Source: Eubacteriales bacterium (lineage in GTDB: Bacteria; Bacillota; Clostridia; Lachnospirales; Lachnospiraceae). From it: a stretch of DNA of 64,000 nucleotides. The translations under genes were made by a program, and so were the position numbers. Below the pieces are notes generated by a model. The model had not been told where the DNA came from, ran no database searches, and saw nothing but the letters and a program-made list of their open reading frames with translations. This document shows positions 43,396-53,264 of this stretch, one piece after another (position 1 is the first letter of the stretch; each line of letters starts with the position of its first letter). The stretch spans positions 1 through 64,000 of the forward strand of contig JAUNOY010000004.1 of the NCBI GenBank assembly GCA_030536995.1, given 5' to 3'.

Positions 43396-44754
43396 ATGAA
43401 AAATAAAAATGTAAGAGGTATCCTTGCGCTTGCAGTTGTGACTGCATTATCTTTTGGAGTAATCTACGGTTCACATACATTTTCTGAAAAATTTGCGGCA
43501 GAAAATACTCAGACAGCACAGGAAGGCCAGTCAGAGGTTCTGGAGGAACTGGATACGGAAGGGTTCGACGGAATCGAAAAAGCAGTGAAAACATCAGACG
43601 GCTATCTTGTAACTGTCCGCACAAAAGGCTATGGCGGAGATATTGTAATGGATGTGGCTTTTGATGCAGAAGGCAAAACTGTGACAAAAGTAACAGTAAA
43701 GGAGCAGACTGAGACAGAAGGTGTCGGATCCAAAATCACAGAGACGGAGTTTTTAAGCCAGTTTGAAGGAGTAGAGGCACCGGTTTACCTTCCGGGAATG
43801 AACGTTCCGATGACACTGGAAGAAACTGGAGAGGAAACTCCGGCAGCTGATCAGGAGGAAGACCTTCTCAAAGATGCGGTCCTTGCAGACGGAGATTATA
43901 TTGCAAAGGGCCAGCCGGATGATAACGGTCTTACAGATCAGGTAACCATGACAGTGAAGGATGGAAAAATCACTGCTGTTAACTGGGATTCAGTAGGAGA
44001 GGACGGAACAAAGAAAAGCGTAATGTCTGAAAACGGAGAATACGTTATGACAGAGGACGGTCCGACCTGGAAGGAGCAGGCAGAGGCTCTTGCCCAGACA
44101 CTTGTGGAAAATCAGACGCTGGATGTATTTACTATGGATGAGCAGGGAAAAACTGACGCGGTATCCGGAGTCAGCATTTCCATTGGAGGCTTCGTAGATC
44201 TTGCAAAACAGTGTATGTATGAAGCGGCAGGAATTGTGACAGAGAAATCTCTGACTCTTGCAGACGGAGATTATATTGCAAAGGGCCAGCCGGACGATAA
44301 CGGTCTTACAGAGCAGGTGACCATGACAGTGAAAGACGGAAAAATCACTGCTGTTAACTGGGATGCGATAGGAGAGGATGGAACAAAGAAAAGTGTAATG
44401 TCTGAAAACGGAGAGTACGTTATGACAGAGGACGGTCCGACCTGGAAGGAGCAGGCAGAGGCTCTTGCCCAGACACTTGTGGAAAATCAGACATTGGATG
44501 TATTTACTATGGATGAGCAGGGAAAAACCGATGCGGTATCCGGAGTCAGCATCTCCATTGGCGGTTTTGTAAGCCTTGCACAGGATTGCCTTAATCAGGC
44601 AGCAGGAGTCGAAACACCGGAAGAGACACCGGCAGAGACAGAAGCACCTGAAGACGGTACGGTTGTTGACGGTGTATCCGGAGCAACAATTTCTTCTACT
44701 GCAGCTGTAAATGCAGTTAATATGGCATTTGATTTCTTAAATGCAGCGAAATAA
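43396..44754 (+). CDS. rnfG: RnfG-like flavoprotein with internal tandem repeats
   Basis: A 452-residue protein. One signal-anchor helix (about 6-26) is followed by the first half of an RnfG FMN_bind domain (about 53-135, DGYLVTVRTKGYGGDIVMDV). Next come two nearly identical 125-residue repeats (163-287 and 288-412), each starting LADGDYIAKGQPDDNGLT and having VSGVSISIGGFV near the end. The C-terminus GVSGATISSTAAVNAVN (S428-T431) is the canonical covalent FMN site of RnfG. The repeats are themselves FMN_bind-like, with SGVS (Ser260, Ser385) where the flavin Thr would be. So a normal 190-residue RnfG appears split by a duplicated insertion. ApbE, which attaches FMN, lies 3.4 kb away. Confidence 0.85.
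   Translation: MKNKNVRGILALAVVTALSFGVIYGSHTFSEKFAAENTQTAQEGQSEVLEELDTEGFDGIEKAVKTSDGYLVTVRTKGYGGDIVMDVAFDAEGKTVTKVTVKEQTETEGVGSKITETEFLSQFEGVEAPVYLPGMNVPMTLEETGEETPAADQEEDLLKDAVLADGDYIAKGQPDDNGLTDQVTMTVKDGKITAVNWDSVGEDGTKKSVMSENGEYVMTEDGPTWKEQAEALAQTLVENQTLDVFTMDEQGKTDAVSGVSISIGGFVDLAKQCMYEAAGIVTEKSLTLADGDYIAKGQPDDNGLTEQVTMTVKDGKITAVNWDAIGEDGTKKSVMSENGEYVMTEDGPTWKEQAEALAQTLVENQTLDVFTMDEQGKTDAVSGVSISIGGFVSLAQDCLNQAAGVETPEETPAETEAPEDGTVVDGVSGATISSTAAVNAVNMAFDFLNAAK
43882..44631 (+). repeat. 375-bp tandem direct repeat within rnfG-like gene
   Basis: Unit 1 (43882-44256) and unit 2 (44257 to about 44620) are offset by exactly 375 bases (125 codons) and differ at only scattered positions, mostly synonymous. 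The near identity at the DNA level points to a recent duplication or gene conversion. Confidence 0.85.
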
Positions 44755-44773
44755 GGAAAACGGAGGAAAAGAT

Positions 44774-45541
44774 ATGAAGTTAAGATACCCGGCAGAAGCC
44801 TTCGCACTGGGCGTCGTGCTGTTTTCCTCTGGAATGAAGGAAGCCTTTGCAGCAGGAATCCTCACCATTTTTGCAGTTGTATTTGCGGAATTTCTAAGGA
44901 ATCTTCTCACGGATCTTGTACCGGACTGGAGTGTGAAGCTCAGCGTTTATTTAGGAACGGGGGCTGTCTGTGCCAGTGCATTTCTGGCAGGTCTGACAGT
45001 TCTTGGCATGGAGGTGGAGCTTCCTCTCTGGATGATGGTCTTCCTTCTGGGGCTTCTTGCAGCGAGACATGTGCTTACCGAAGAGATTGATGCAGAATAC
45101 GGAGATCTTTTCTGGGAATGCGCCATTGGATGGGGATTCTGGATTCTTCTTGCAATTGCAAGGGAATTCTTTGCCACAGGAGAGATTTTCGGAAATATGC
45201 TTATTGAGCCGGTGTTCCATTCCAATGCTTTCCTGGAGCCTTACTTTGGATTTATAACTGCGGGACTTGTTCTTGCATTTACGAATGGTGTACTGAAAAA
45301 GCGCTGCGGTAATGTGCAAAGCCTGTTCCTGGTGATTCCACTGGCGTTGTTCATGCGTCCTTTTGAGATGGAAGCCTTCGGAGAAGTGGGAGGATTTATC
45401 TGGACAGCTATTGTACCGGTGATTTTATTTATCTCAGTGAAAAGAATCCTGCGTTTTTCCAGAACAGGAATGGCATATCGCGGGCTTCCCACAGAGATGC
45501 TTTCCATGGGATTCATCTATATGATTCTAAGTATTTACTAA
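44774..45541 (+). CDS. RnfE/A-like membrane protein without Fe-S cysteines
   Basis: A 255-residue membrane protein in the position where rnfE/rnfA are expected. Similarity is visible in LPLWMMVFLLGLLAARHVLT and FWILLAIAREFFATGEIFG, which align with the RnfE block ending SLREIIGNGTLF, and there are seven or so helices. However, the cysteines that hold the [2Fe-2S] cluster in RnfA/RnfE (LGLCP and NC-x-x-GR motifs) are replaced; only isolated cysteines remain. ATG 44774 follows GGAGG; an upstream in-frame ATG overlaps rnfG. The call is by context plus partial similarity. No RnfB and no second A/E gene follow. Confidence 0.6.
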   Translation: MKLRYPAEAFALGVVLFSSGMKEAFAAGILTIFAVVFAEFLRNLLTDLVPDWSVKLSVYLGTGAVCASAFLAGLTVLGMEVELPLWMMVFLLGLLAARHVLTEEIDAEYGDLFWECAIGWGFWILLAIAREFFATGEIFGNMLIEPVFHSNAFLEPYFGFITAGLVLAFTNGVLKKRCGNVQSLFLVIPLALFMRPFEMEAFGEVGGFIWTAIVPVILFISVKRILRFSRTGMAYRGLPTEMLSMGFIYMILSIY

Positions 45542-45560
45542 AAACAGAGAAACGAAACAG

Positions 45561-45597
45561 ACAGCCTTCGGGAGAAATTCCGGGGGCTGTTTTTTTA
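45561..45597 (+). terminator. terminator of the Rnf-like operon
   Basis: ACAGCC (45561-45566) / GGCTGT (45585-45590), with an inner GGG/CCC-type stem, then eight T. Confidence 0.8.
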
Positions 45598-45706
45598 GTA
45601 TAAAAAGCCTGTCCATCACCGTCGGACAAATGCCCGTTCTTGCAAATAATGGTCTGAAAAAAGAACAAGATTTTCCTGAAAATGAGGGAATTGTGCGTCA
45701 GTTCTA

Positions 45707-45736
45707 TTGACGGAATCTTTCCGGATACTTTATAAT
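45707..45736 (+). promoter_or_regulatory. promoter of tdh-kbl
   Basis: TTGACG (45707-45712), 18 bp, TATAAT (45731-45736). Confidence 0.65.
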
Positions 45737-45807
45737 ATAAAGGTATGACTGATTACAAATTTACTGCACAGAAAATACAATATACATAACAGAAAGAGAG
45801 GGTACTT

Positions 45808-46872
45808 ATGGAAAACAAAAATATGATGTGGGCGCTTGTGAAGGAGCGTCCGGAAAAGGGACTCTGGCTGAAACAGGTGGAGATTCCTAAGGTGGGGAAA
45901 AACGAAGTTAAAATCAAAATTTTAAAAACTTCAATCTGCGGAACAGACGTGCATATTTACAACTGGAATCAGTGGGCACAGGACACGATTCCGGTGGGAC
46001 TTACTGCAGGTCATGAGTATGTGGGAGAAATTGTGGAAATCGGCGAGAATGTAGAAGGCTTTGAGATTGGAGAGAAAGTTTCCGGAGAAGGACACATTGT
46101 CTGCGGCAAGTGTAGAAACTGTCTGGCAGGTCTGCCGCATCTTTGCAGAAATACTCAGGGAGTAGGTGTAAACAGAAACGGCGCTTTTGCTCAGTATCTT
46201 GTAATTCCGGCTTCTAATGTATGGAAATGTTCTCCTCTTATTAAAGAAGAACTTTATTCCTGCTTTGATCCCCTTGGAAATGCAGTACACACAGCTCTGG
46301 CTTTCAATATGATCGGCGAGGACGTTCTGATTACAGGTGCAGGCCCTATCGGTATCATGGCTGCAGCTATCAGCAAACACGTAGGCGCAAGATATGTAGT
46401 AATCACAGACGTAAACGAATACAGACTGGAACTTGCGAAAAAAATGGGAGCAACACGTACTGTCAATATCGCGAAAGAAAACCTTCAGGATGTGATGCAT
46501 GAGCTTGGAATGAAGGAAGGCTTTGACGTAGGTCTTGAAATGTCCGGAAACGAAGCCGGATTTAACGATATGGTCAATAACATGAAGAACGGCGGAAAAA
46601 TCGCACTTCTCGGCTTACAGAGGTCAGATGCAAAGATTGACTGGAGCAAGGTAATCTTTAACGGACTGACCATCAAAGGAATCTACGGAAGAGAAATGTG
46701 GGAAACATGGTATAAGATGGATACAATGCTTCAGAGCGGTCTGAACATCGACGACATCATTACACATCGTTTCGATATCCGTGATTATGAAAAAGGCTTC
46801 GCTGCAATGAACAGCGGAAATTCAGGAAAGGTTGTTCTTGACTGGACCTCTCTTCAGGAAGAGAACAAATAA
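45808..46872 (+). CDS. tdh: L-threonine 3-dehydrogenase
   Basis: A 354-residue medium-chain zinc alcohol dehydrogenase. The catalytic Zn site uses CGTD and GHEYVGE, the structural Zn site [15 protein letters not shown], and the NAD-binding fold [17 protein letters not shown]. With glycine C-acetyltransferase next in the operon it oxidises threonine to 2-amino-3-ketobutyrate, which Kbl cleaves to glycine and acetyl-CoA. The similarity and the pairing make threonine dehydrogenase the best call over other polyol dehydrogenases. A ribosome site AGAGAGGG precedes its ATG. Confidence 0.93.
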   Translation: MENKNMMWALVKERPEKGLWLKQVEIPKVGKNEVKIKILKTSICGTDVHIYNWNQWAQDTIPVGLTAGHEYVGEIVEIGENVEGFEIGEKVSGEGHIVCGKCRNCLAGLPHLCRNTQGVGVNRNGAFAQYLVIPASNVWKCSPLIKEELYSCFDPLGNAVHTALAFNMIGEDVLITGAGPIGIMAAAISKHVGARYVVITDVNEYRLELAKKMGATRTVNIAKENLQDVMHELGMKEGFDVGLEMSGNEAGFNDMVNNMKNGGKIALLGLQRSDAKIDWSKVIFNGLTIKGIYGREMWETWYKMDTMLQSGLNIDDIITHRFDIRDYEKGFAAMNSGNSGKVVLDWTSLQEENK

Positions 46873-46889
46873 GCAGGAGGGTTAATTTC

Positions 46890-48089
46890 ATGAGAAGAGA
46901 AGAGGCATTAAATTTCTATAAAACAGAAGTGGACAATATTAAAGAAGCAGGGCTTTTTAAAGGGGAAAGCCCAATTGCGTCTCCGCAGGGAGCAAGAGTA
47001 AAGCTCACAGACGGAAGAGAAGTTCTTAATATGTGTGCAAATAACTATCTGGGTCTTGCAAATAATCAGAGAGTTATCGATGCAGCTGTTAATTCCTATA
47101 AAGACAGAGGTTACGGACTTTCTTCCGTTCGTTTCATCTGCGGTACTCTGGATACGCATAAAGAACTGGAGGAAACAATCAGCCGCTTCCTCGGAACAGA
47201 AGATACTATTCTGTATTCTTCCTGTTTTGACGCAAACGGAGGTCTGTTTGAGACAATCCTCGGACCGGAAGATGCGGTAATCAGTGACGAACTGAACCAT
47301 GCAAGTATCATTGACGGTGTTCGTCTTTGCAAAGCAAAACGTTTCCGTTACAAAAATAACGATATGGAAGATCTTCGTGCGCAGCTTGTGGCAGCTGACG
47401 AGGCAGGCGCAAGAATCAAGCTCATTGCTACAGACGGCGTATTCTCCATGGACGGTATCATTGCCAATTTAAAGGGAATCTGCGATCTGGCAGATGAATT
47501 TCAGGCCCTTGTTATGGTGGATGACAGCCATTCAGCAGGTTTTGTGGGCAAAACAGGACGCGGTACTGCAGAGCACTGCGGCGTACAGGGTCGTGTAGAC
47601 ATTATCACAGGAACTCTCGGAAAGGCTCTGGGAGGAGCTTCCGGCGGCTATACAAGCGGAAGAAAGGAAATTATTGATTTACTTCGTCAGAGAAGCAGAC
47701 CGTACCTTTTCTCAAATACGCTGGCTCCGGCTATCGTAAAATCCAGTATCGAGGTCTTTAAGATGCTGGAAGAGGATACCTCTTTAAGAGATCATCTGGA
47801 AGAAATCACAGCTTATTACCGCGCGCAGCTTACAGAGGCAGGTTTCGATATCATCGAAAGCACACATCCGATTGTTCCGGTTATGCTTTACGATGAGAGA
47901 ACTGCAGGAGAGATGGCTGCTAGAATGATGGCAAAAGGCGTTTATGTAGTTGCTTTCTCCTATCCGGTAGTTCCGAAGGGAAAAGCAAGAATCAGAACAC
48001 AGGTAAGCGCAGCTCACACAAAAGAAGACATTGATTATATTGTGAAATGTTTCAAAGAGGTGCGTGACGAAATGAACGCAGAGAAATAA
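46890..48089 (+). CDS. kbl: glycine C-acetyltransferase
   Basis: A 399-residue PLP-dependent alpha-oxoamine synthase, 2-amino-3-ketobutyrate CoA ligase. PLP-lysine motif [15 protein letters not shown] (about 240-255) and the conserved [24 protein letters not shown] and [10 protein letters not shown] are intact. It completes the threonine-to-glycine pathway begun by tdh, 17 bp upstream. The glycine made would feed the glycine-sensing symporter unit at 6.4 kb only in a broad metabolic sense. AGGAGGG before ATG. Confidence 0.95.
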   Translation: MRREEALNFYKTEVDNIKEAGLFKGESPIASPQGARVKLTDGREVLNMCANNYLGLANNQRVIDAAVNSYKDRGYGLSSVRFICGTLDTHKELEETISRFLGTEDTILYSSCFDANGGLFETILGPEDAVISDELNHASIIDGVRLCKAKRFRYKNNDMEDLRAQLVAADEAGARIKLIATDGVFSMDGIIANLKGICDLADEFQALVMVDDSHSAGFVGKTGRGTAEHCGVQGRVDIITGTLGKALGGASGGYTSGRKEIIDLLRQRSRPYLFSNTLAPAIVKSSIEVFKMLEEDTSLRDHLEEITAYYRAQLTEAGFDIIESTHPIVPVMLYDERTAGEMAARMMAKGVYVVAFSYPVVPKGKARIRTQVSAAHTKEDIDYIVKCFKEVRDEMNAEK

Positions 48090-48112
48090 AAACTAAAAAA
48101 TGTTCCCAATGA

Positions 48113-48149
48113 AAAACCAGCCTTCAGGATTCCCGGAGGCTGGTTTCTT
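48113..48149. terminator. bidirectional terminator kbl/apbE
   Basis: AAACCAGCCT / AGGCTGGTTT stem (48114-48123 and 48137-48146) between two convergent genes, T-rich on the plus strand. Confidence 0.75.
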
Positions 48150-49155
48150 TCTGGAAATTATCGCTGTAATGAAGTTTATCGTCAGAGGTAATGAAGACCG
48201 CATGTACGTCGGGAAGACTGTTGATGAGCTCCATTCCTTTCTCAAGCCCCAGAGCAAAGCAGGAGGTGCTTAAGCCGTCTCCGTCTGTGGAGCTGTCACA
48301 GATGATGGTGACAGAAATCAGGGAATTGTCGTAGGGGTATCCGGTTTTGGGGTTCAGGATATGGTGGTAAAGCTGCCCGTCTTTTTCAAAAAAACGCTCG
48401 TAGATTCCTGAGGAAACAACAGACTGATTTGTGATATCTACAGTTGCAATGGTTTCGCTCCGGTCTGCGAAAGGCTTCTGGATACCGATTTTAAAAGGCG
48501 TTTTATCCGGCTTGTTTCCGATACAGAGCACATTTCCCCCCAGATTGATAATCGCACTTTTTACACCTTTGGAAAGAAGAAATTCCTTGATTTTATCTGC
48601 GATATACCCTTTGGCAATGGCTCCCAGATCAAGTCCCATTCCATCTTTTCGGAAGGAAAGGGAAGTGCCGTCAAGAATTACATCCTCATAGTTTACAAGG
48701 GGCAGCTTTGCTTTTAAGTCCTCGTCAGAGGGGATTCGTTTTTCTTCGGAAGTGAAATCCCACAGAGAGGAAACAGGCGCAATGGCGATATCAAATGCAC
48801 CGTTGGAAAGCTGTCCGTATGCGAGTCCTTTTGCAGTTAACTCTGCAAGCTCAGGAGAAATCTGAAATTCATTACCATCTTTTGGGAGAGCACCGTGATT
48901 CAGTTTATAAAGCTCGCTGGAGTGGTCGGTACGGCTGAAAATGGCCTCATACTTGTCGCAGAGAGCCATAGCATCCTGAAGAAGCGTTTCATCCTGTGAA
49001 TCGTAAATCGTGATATTGACGACGGTATTAAGCTTGAAAGATGAGGCGGAAATAGGTTCCTGCGAAGGCGCTGCTTTCTGGTAAAAGAAGGCGAAGCCTG
49101 CAAATACAAGAAGGAGAATACCGCCCACAATGACGTTTCTTGTTTTATTGTTCAT
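48124..49155 (-). CDS. apbE: ApbE-type FAD:protein FMN transferase
   Basis: A 343-residue extracytoplasmic enzyme that moves FMN from FAD to a Thr/Ser in target proteins such as RnfG and RnfD. An N-terminal hydrophobic segment (residues 8-25) anchors it to the outer face of the membrane. Family blocks: SSFKLNTVVNITIYD, LSNGAFDIAIAPVSSLWDF, DLGAIAKGYIADKI, INLGGNVLCIG and HHILNPKTGYPYDNSLISVT (Mg-binding). Substrates with SGAT/SSAT sites occur in the Rnf-like operon nearby, which is the best explanation for its position. AGGAG precedes the ATG. Confidence 0.94.
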   Translation of the reverse strand: MNNKTRNVIVGGILLLVFAGFAFFYQKAAPSQEPISASSFKLNTVVNITIYDSQDETLLQDAMALCDKYEAIFSRTDHSSELYKLNHGALPKDGNEFQISPELAELTAKGLAYGQLSNGAFDIAIAPVSSLWDFTSEEKRIPSDEDLKAKLPLVNYEDVILDGTSLSFRKDGMGLDLGAIAKGYIADKIKEFLLSKGVKSAIINLGGNVLCIGNKPDKTPFKIGIQKPFADRSETIATVDITNQSVVSSGIYERFFEKDGQLYHHILNPKTGYPYDNSLISVTIICDSSTDGDGLSTSCFALGLEKGMELINSLPDVHAVFITSDDKLHYSDNFQKETSLRES

Positions 49156-49291
49156 GTAATCTGCTCCTGTAAAGTTTACAATATTGACACAAGCATTTTA
49201 ATGGAAGAAAAAAGGGATGTCAAGTCTCCCTTGTAAGAGATTCTGAGGTTTGATAAAATAAAAAAGCGAAAGAATAGAAGAGGTGACTTGT

Positions 49292-50428
49292 ATGAAATTG
49301 ATACATATATCAGATTTACATATAGGAAAAAGGGTCCATGAATTTTCCATGATTGAGGATCAGAGATATATTTTGAACCAGATTGGAGACATCATTGAGA
49401 ACGTAAAGGCAGACGGGGTTCTGATCGCAGGGGACGTTTACGATAAAAGCGTACCTTCTGCGGAAGCGGTACAGGTATTCGACAGCTTTCTCACCCGCCT
49501 TTCCGGAGAGGGAATTCCGGTCTATGTAATCAGCGGCAATCACGATTCTGCAGAGCGCCTTTCTTTTGGGGCAGAGCTTTTGAAAGAAAGCGGAATTTAT
49601 ATATCCAGAGTTTACGACGGAGAGATACGAACAATCGAAACAGAGGACGAATACGGACCTTTGTATATCCATCTTCTGCCTTTCCTGAAGCCGTCTGTGG
49701 TGCGTCACGCGCTGGAGAGAGAAGACATGGCGACCTGTCAGGAGGCAGTGGAAGCAGCTCTTGAAAAACTTAAAGCGGATCCAGAAAAACGTAATGTTCT
49801 GGTTGCTCATCAATTTGTTCTGGGAGCCGGAAGATGCGATTCTGAGGAGGTATCTGTGGGAGGTCTGGACCAGATTGACGGACGTGTTTTCGACGGGTTT
49901 GATTACGTTGCGCTGGGACATATCCACAGTCCGCAGCATGTGGGAAGGGAGACGATTCGGTATTGCGGAACCCCTCTGAAATACTCTTTTTCGGAGGCAG
50001 GACACAAAAAATCCGTAACTGTAGCAGAGTTTAAAGAAAAGGGAAATGTTGAAATTAAAACGATTCCTCTGACACCACGACTGGATTTGCGGAAAATAAA
50101 AGGAACGTATCTGGAAGTTACGGACAGGAAGGCTTATACGGAAGAAAACCGTTATGATTACATGCAGATTACCCTTACAGACGAGGAGGATATACCAAAT
50201 GCAATGGCGCGTCTGCGAACGATTTATCCGAATCTTATGAGCCTTGCCTACGATAATACAAGAACAAGAGAAAACAGAGAGATTCAGGGACTTCAGGAAC
50301 AGAGCCGAAAAACGGAGCTGGAATTATTTGGTGAATTTTTTGAAAAACTGAACAATGAACCCATGAAAGAAGAGCAGGAAGAATATATGAAAAACCTGAT
50401 TCGAAAGCTGAAGGAGGGAGACGAATGA
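49292..50428 (+). CDS. sbcD: exonuclease SbcD
   Basis: A 378-residue Mre11-type nuclease. Phosphoesterase motifs DLHIGK, GDVYDKS, GNHDS, AHQF and LGHIHSPQ are all present, followed by the capping domain. With SbcC it forms the complex that cleaves DNA hairpins and processes double-strand ends. ATG 49292 follows AGAAGAGG; the GTG at 49283 lies inside that site. It overlaps sbcC by four bases (ATGA). Confidence 0.95.
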   Translation: MKLIHISDLHIGKRVHEFSMIEDQRYILNQIGDIIENVKADGVLIAGDVYDKSVPSAEAVQVFDSFLTRLSGEGIPVYVISGNHDSAERLSFGAELLKESGIYISRVYDGEIRTIETEDEYGPLYIHLLPFLKPSVVRHALEREDMATCQEAVEAALEKLKADPEKRNVLVAHQFVLGAGRCDSEEVSVGGLDQIDGRVFDGFDYVALGHIHSPQHVGRETIRYCGTPLKYSFSEAGHKKSVTVAEFKEKGNVEIKTIPLTPRLDLRKIKGTYLEVTDRKAYTEENRYDYMQITLTDEEDIPNAMARLRTIYPNLMSLAYDNTRTRENREIQGLQEQSRKTELELFGEFFEKLNNEPMKEEQEEYMKNLIRKLKEGDE

Positions 50429-53163
50429 AACCGTTAAAGCTGACTTTATCTGCGTTTGGCCCCTATGCGGGAGTGACGGAAATAGATTTTACCAAGCTTG
50501 GAGAAACAGGGCTTTTCCTGGTGACCGGAGATACGGGAGCCGGAAAGACGACAATCTTTGACGGTATTACTTTTGCCCTCTACGGAGAGACAAGCGGAGG
50601 AATCCGTGAGAGCAGTATGTTAAGGAGTAAATATGCGAAACCGGAGACACAAACCTTTGCAGAGCTGACTTTTTTATATAAAAACCGGGAATATACGGTA
50701 AGGAGAAGTCCGGATTATGAACGTCCCAAAGCCAGAGGTACAGGAACCACCATGCAGAAAGGCGACGCAGTTCTGACCCTGCCGGACGGAAGGAATCCGA
50801 TCACAAAGGTGCGGGAGGTAACGGTTGCAGTGACAGAATTAATCGGGCTTGATATGAAACAGTTCAGCCAGATTGCCATGATCGCCCAGGGGGATTTCCG
50901 CAAGCTCCTTCTTGCGGAGACAGATGAGAGAAGTGTGATTTTTCGTAAGCTTTTCCATACGGATATTTACCATACCATTCAGGAAAAGCTCAGATTTGAA
51001 GCAAACTCTCTGGATAAAGAATACAAGGAACTTCTCAGAAGCATACTTCAGTATATCGACCAGGTGAGATATCCCCAAAACAGCGCCGGAGAGCGGTGGG
51101 AAAAGCTTTTGACGGAAGGATTTGAAGGGCATCTGGAAGAGGGAATGGAACTTCTGGATATTTTTATTGAGGCAGACAGAGAATGTCTTGATGGTGTACA
51201 GAAAGAAATTGAAGCAGTGGAGGAGAAGCTTCAAAATCTTGTTCAGACTCTGGGAAAGGCTTATAAGGAGAGAGAAGCAAGAGAAAAGCTGGCTGTAAAA
51301 AGAGCCCGCTATGAAGAGATAAAACCACTGTCTATGGAAAGTAAGGCCGCGTATGAAAAGGCAGAAGAAAACTATAAAAATACAGAAAAGCTCGCACTTC
51401 TTATCGAAAGCGAGAAGGAAAGCCTGAAAAAATATAATCGTTCAGAGGAACTGGAAAAGGAGTTTGAACAGACAAAGCAGATTCTTGGAACACTGGAAAA
51501 AAAGAAAAAAGAAACAGAAAACGTAAAAGAACAGTTAAAAATTTTTCTGGAAGAAGGAGGAGTAGAGCTTACAGACCTTGCCTTTGCAGGAGAAGAAAAG
51601 AAAGAATGTGTATATGAGATTGAAAAACTGAACAGGGTCAGAGAAAATCTGGACACTTACCGCAGATTGCGGAAAAGTTTGGAACTGAGACAGAAACATT
51701 ATAAGGAAGAGGCACAGCGATATCAGGAACAAAAGGAGATTTCAGACAGACTTCAGCGAGCTTTTTTTGACGAGCAGGCAGGAATTCTTGCACTGGGACT
51801 AGAGGAAGGAATGGAGTGTCCGGTATGCGGCGCAACGCACCATTTGAAACTTGCGAAATGTACAGCTTTTGCGCCATCCAGAGAAGAGGTGGAGAAGCAG
51901 CAGGAAAAAACTTTGAAACAGGAAAAAAAGGTTTCAGAAGCCAGTGCTGAGGCAAGGTCGGCAAGGGAGCTTGCAGTGACGGCTCATGATACCTTTGTCA
52001 CAGGATTTCACGGACTGTTCGGAGAAGCTGCAGAGACAGAACAGGCAGTAAAGCTTATGGAAGTAAGACAAAATACCCTTGAAGAGTCCTTGAAAAAAGC
52101 AGAAGAAAAACAGAAACGAAAAGCTTTTCTGGAAAATAGAATTGCGGAGAGCCAGAGAGAACTGGAAAGAACAGGAAGACTGGAATCGGAGATTTCCCAG
52201 CAAATAGCTGCTGGGAAGGCAAAGGTGGAGCACATAAAAGAACAGGCAGATAATCTGAAAGAAGAACTGGGAGAAAAAACGGCAGCCCGGGTTCGGGAAC
52301 AGATTCAGGCTTTGACACAGCAAAAAGAAAGCATTGAGAAGGGTTATGAAAATGCAAGAAATGTTTTTGAGCAGATGCAGAAAGAAATGACAGAGTTAAC
52401 GTCGGCAATGGAAATTTTAAGCGAACAGCTAAAGACAGCAGAACCGGTGGAAACGGAAGAAATGGAAGTGCGTAAAAATACACTCCTGTCAGAAAAAAAT
52501 AAAAAGAATCAAATAAGAGACAATCTGGCATTGAGGGTGCAGACAAACAGAGACATCAAAGAAAAGCTGGAAGTTCAGAAAAAAAATTACGAAAAAACAG
52601 AAAAGCGCTGGGGATGGCTGAAGGTTCTTTCTGATACTGCCAACGGAAACCTGAAAGGCAAGGCCAGAATGATGCTGGAGACCTATGTCCAGACATGGTA
52701 TTTTGACTGTATCATTGCAAGAGCCAATGTTCGATTCCTGACCATGAGCAGCGGTCAGTACGAGTTGGTCAGGCGGAAAGAAGCGGCAAGTAAGGTAGGG
52801 AAAAGCGGTCTGGAACTGGATGTGATTGACCACTATAACGGAACGGTAAGAAGTGTAAAAACACTTTCCGGAGGAGAAACTTTCCAGGCGTCGTTGGCTC
52901 TTGCCCTGGGGCTTTCCGATGAGATTCAGGCTTCCAACGGAGGGGTGGAGCTGGAAACCATGTTTGTGGATGAGGGCTTTGGTTCCCTGGATGAGGAGGC
53001 GCTTGAGCAGGCGATGAAAGCGCTTCAGGGACTGAGCGAAGGGCAGCGTCTTGTGGGAATTATATCTCATGTGGCAGAATTAAAAGAACGTATAGACAGA
53101 AAAATTACAGTGAAAAAATGCAGAGATGCGCAGGGAGTGGGTAGTTTTATAGAAATCGGATAA
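50425..53163 (+). CDS. sbcC: SbcC ATPase
   Basis: A 912-residue SMC-like ATPase, partner of SbcD. Walker A GDTGAGKTTIFDG near residue 37, a long coiled coil interrupted by the zinc hook CPVCG (about residue 467), then the signature LSGGETFQASLALALGLSD and Walker B ETMFVDEGFGSLDEE. All key residues are intact. Length is within the family range (about 900-1050). Confidence 0.95.
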   Translation: MKPLKLTLSAFGPYAGVTEIDFTKLGETGLFLVTGDTGAGKTTIFDGITFALYGETSGGIRESSMLRSKYAKPETQTFAELTFLYKNREYTVRRSPDYERPKARGTGTTMQKGDAVLTLPDGRNPITKVREVTVAVTELIGLDMKQFSQIAMIAQGDFRKLLLAETDERSVIFRKLFHTDIYHTIQEKLRFEANSLDKEYKELLRSILQYIDQVRYPQNSAGERWEKLLTEGFEGHLEEGMELLDIFIEADRECLDGVQKEIEAVEEKLQNLVQTLGKAYKEREAREKLAVKRARYEEIKPLSMESKAAYEKAEENYKNTEKLALLIESEKESLKKYNRSEELEKEFEQTKQILGTLEKKKKETENVKEQLKIFLEEGGVELTDLAFAGEEKKECVYEIEKLNRVRENLDTYRRLRKSLELRQKHYKEEAQRYQEQKEISDRLQRAFFDEQAGILALGLEEGMECPVCGATHHLKLAKCTAFAPSREEVEKQQEKTLKQEKKVSEASAEARSARELAVTAHDTFVTGFHGLFGEAAETEQAVKLMEVRQNTLEESLKKAEEKQKRKAFLENRIAESQRELERTGRLESEISQQIAAGKAKVEHIKEQADNLKEELGEKTAARVREQIQALTQQKESIEKGYENARNVFEQMQKEMTELTSAMEILSEQLKTAEPVETEEMEVRKNTLLSEKNKKNQIRDNLALRVQTNRDIKEKLEVQKKNYEKTEKRWGWLKVLSDTANGNLKGKARMMLETYVQTWYFDCIIARANVRFLTMSSGQYELVRRKEAASKVGKSGLELDVIDHYNGTVRSVKTLSGGETFQASLALALGLSDEIQASNGGVELETMFVDEGFGSLDEEALEQAMKALQGLSEGQRLVGIISHVAELKERIDRKITVKKCRDAQGVGSFIEIG

Positions 53164-53195
53164 GAATTATTATTGTCCGGAAAGAAAAATAAAAA

Positions 53196-53224
53196 TTGCT
53201 TTTCACAGATGAAAAGAGTATAAT
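53196..53224 (+). promoter_or_regulatory. promoter of moaA
   Basis: TTGCTT (53196-53201), 17 bp, TATAAT (53219-53224). Confidence 0.6.
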
Positions 53225-53264
53225 TCAAGAAAATATACGAAAAAAACACGGGAGTTTTTACGAA

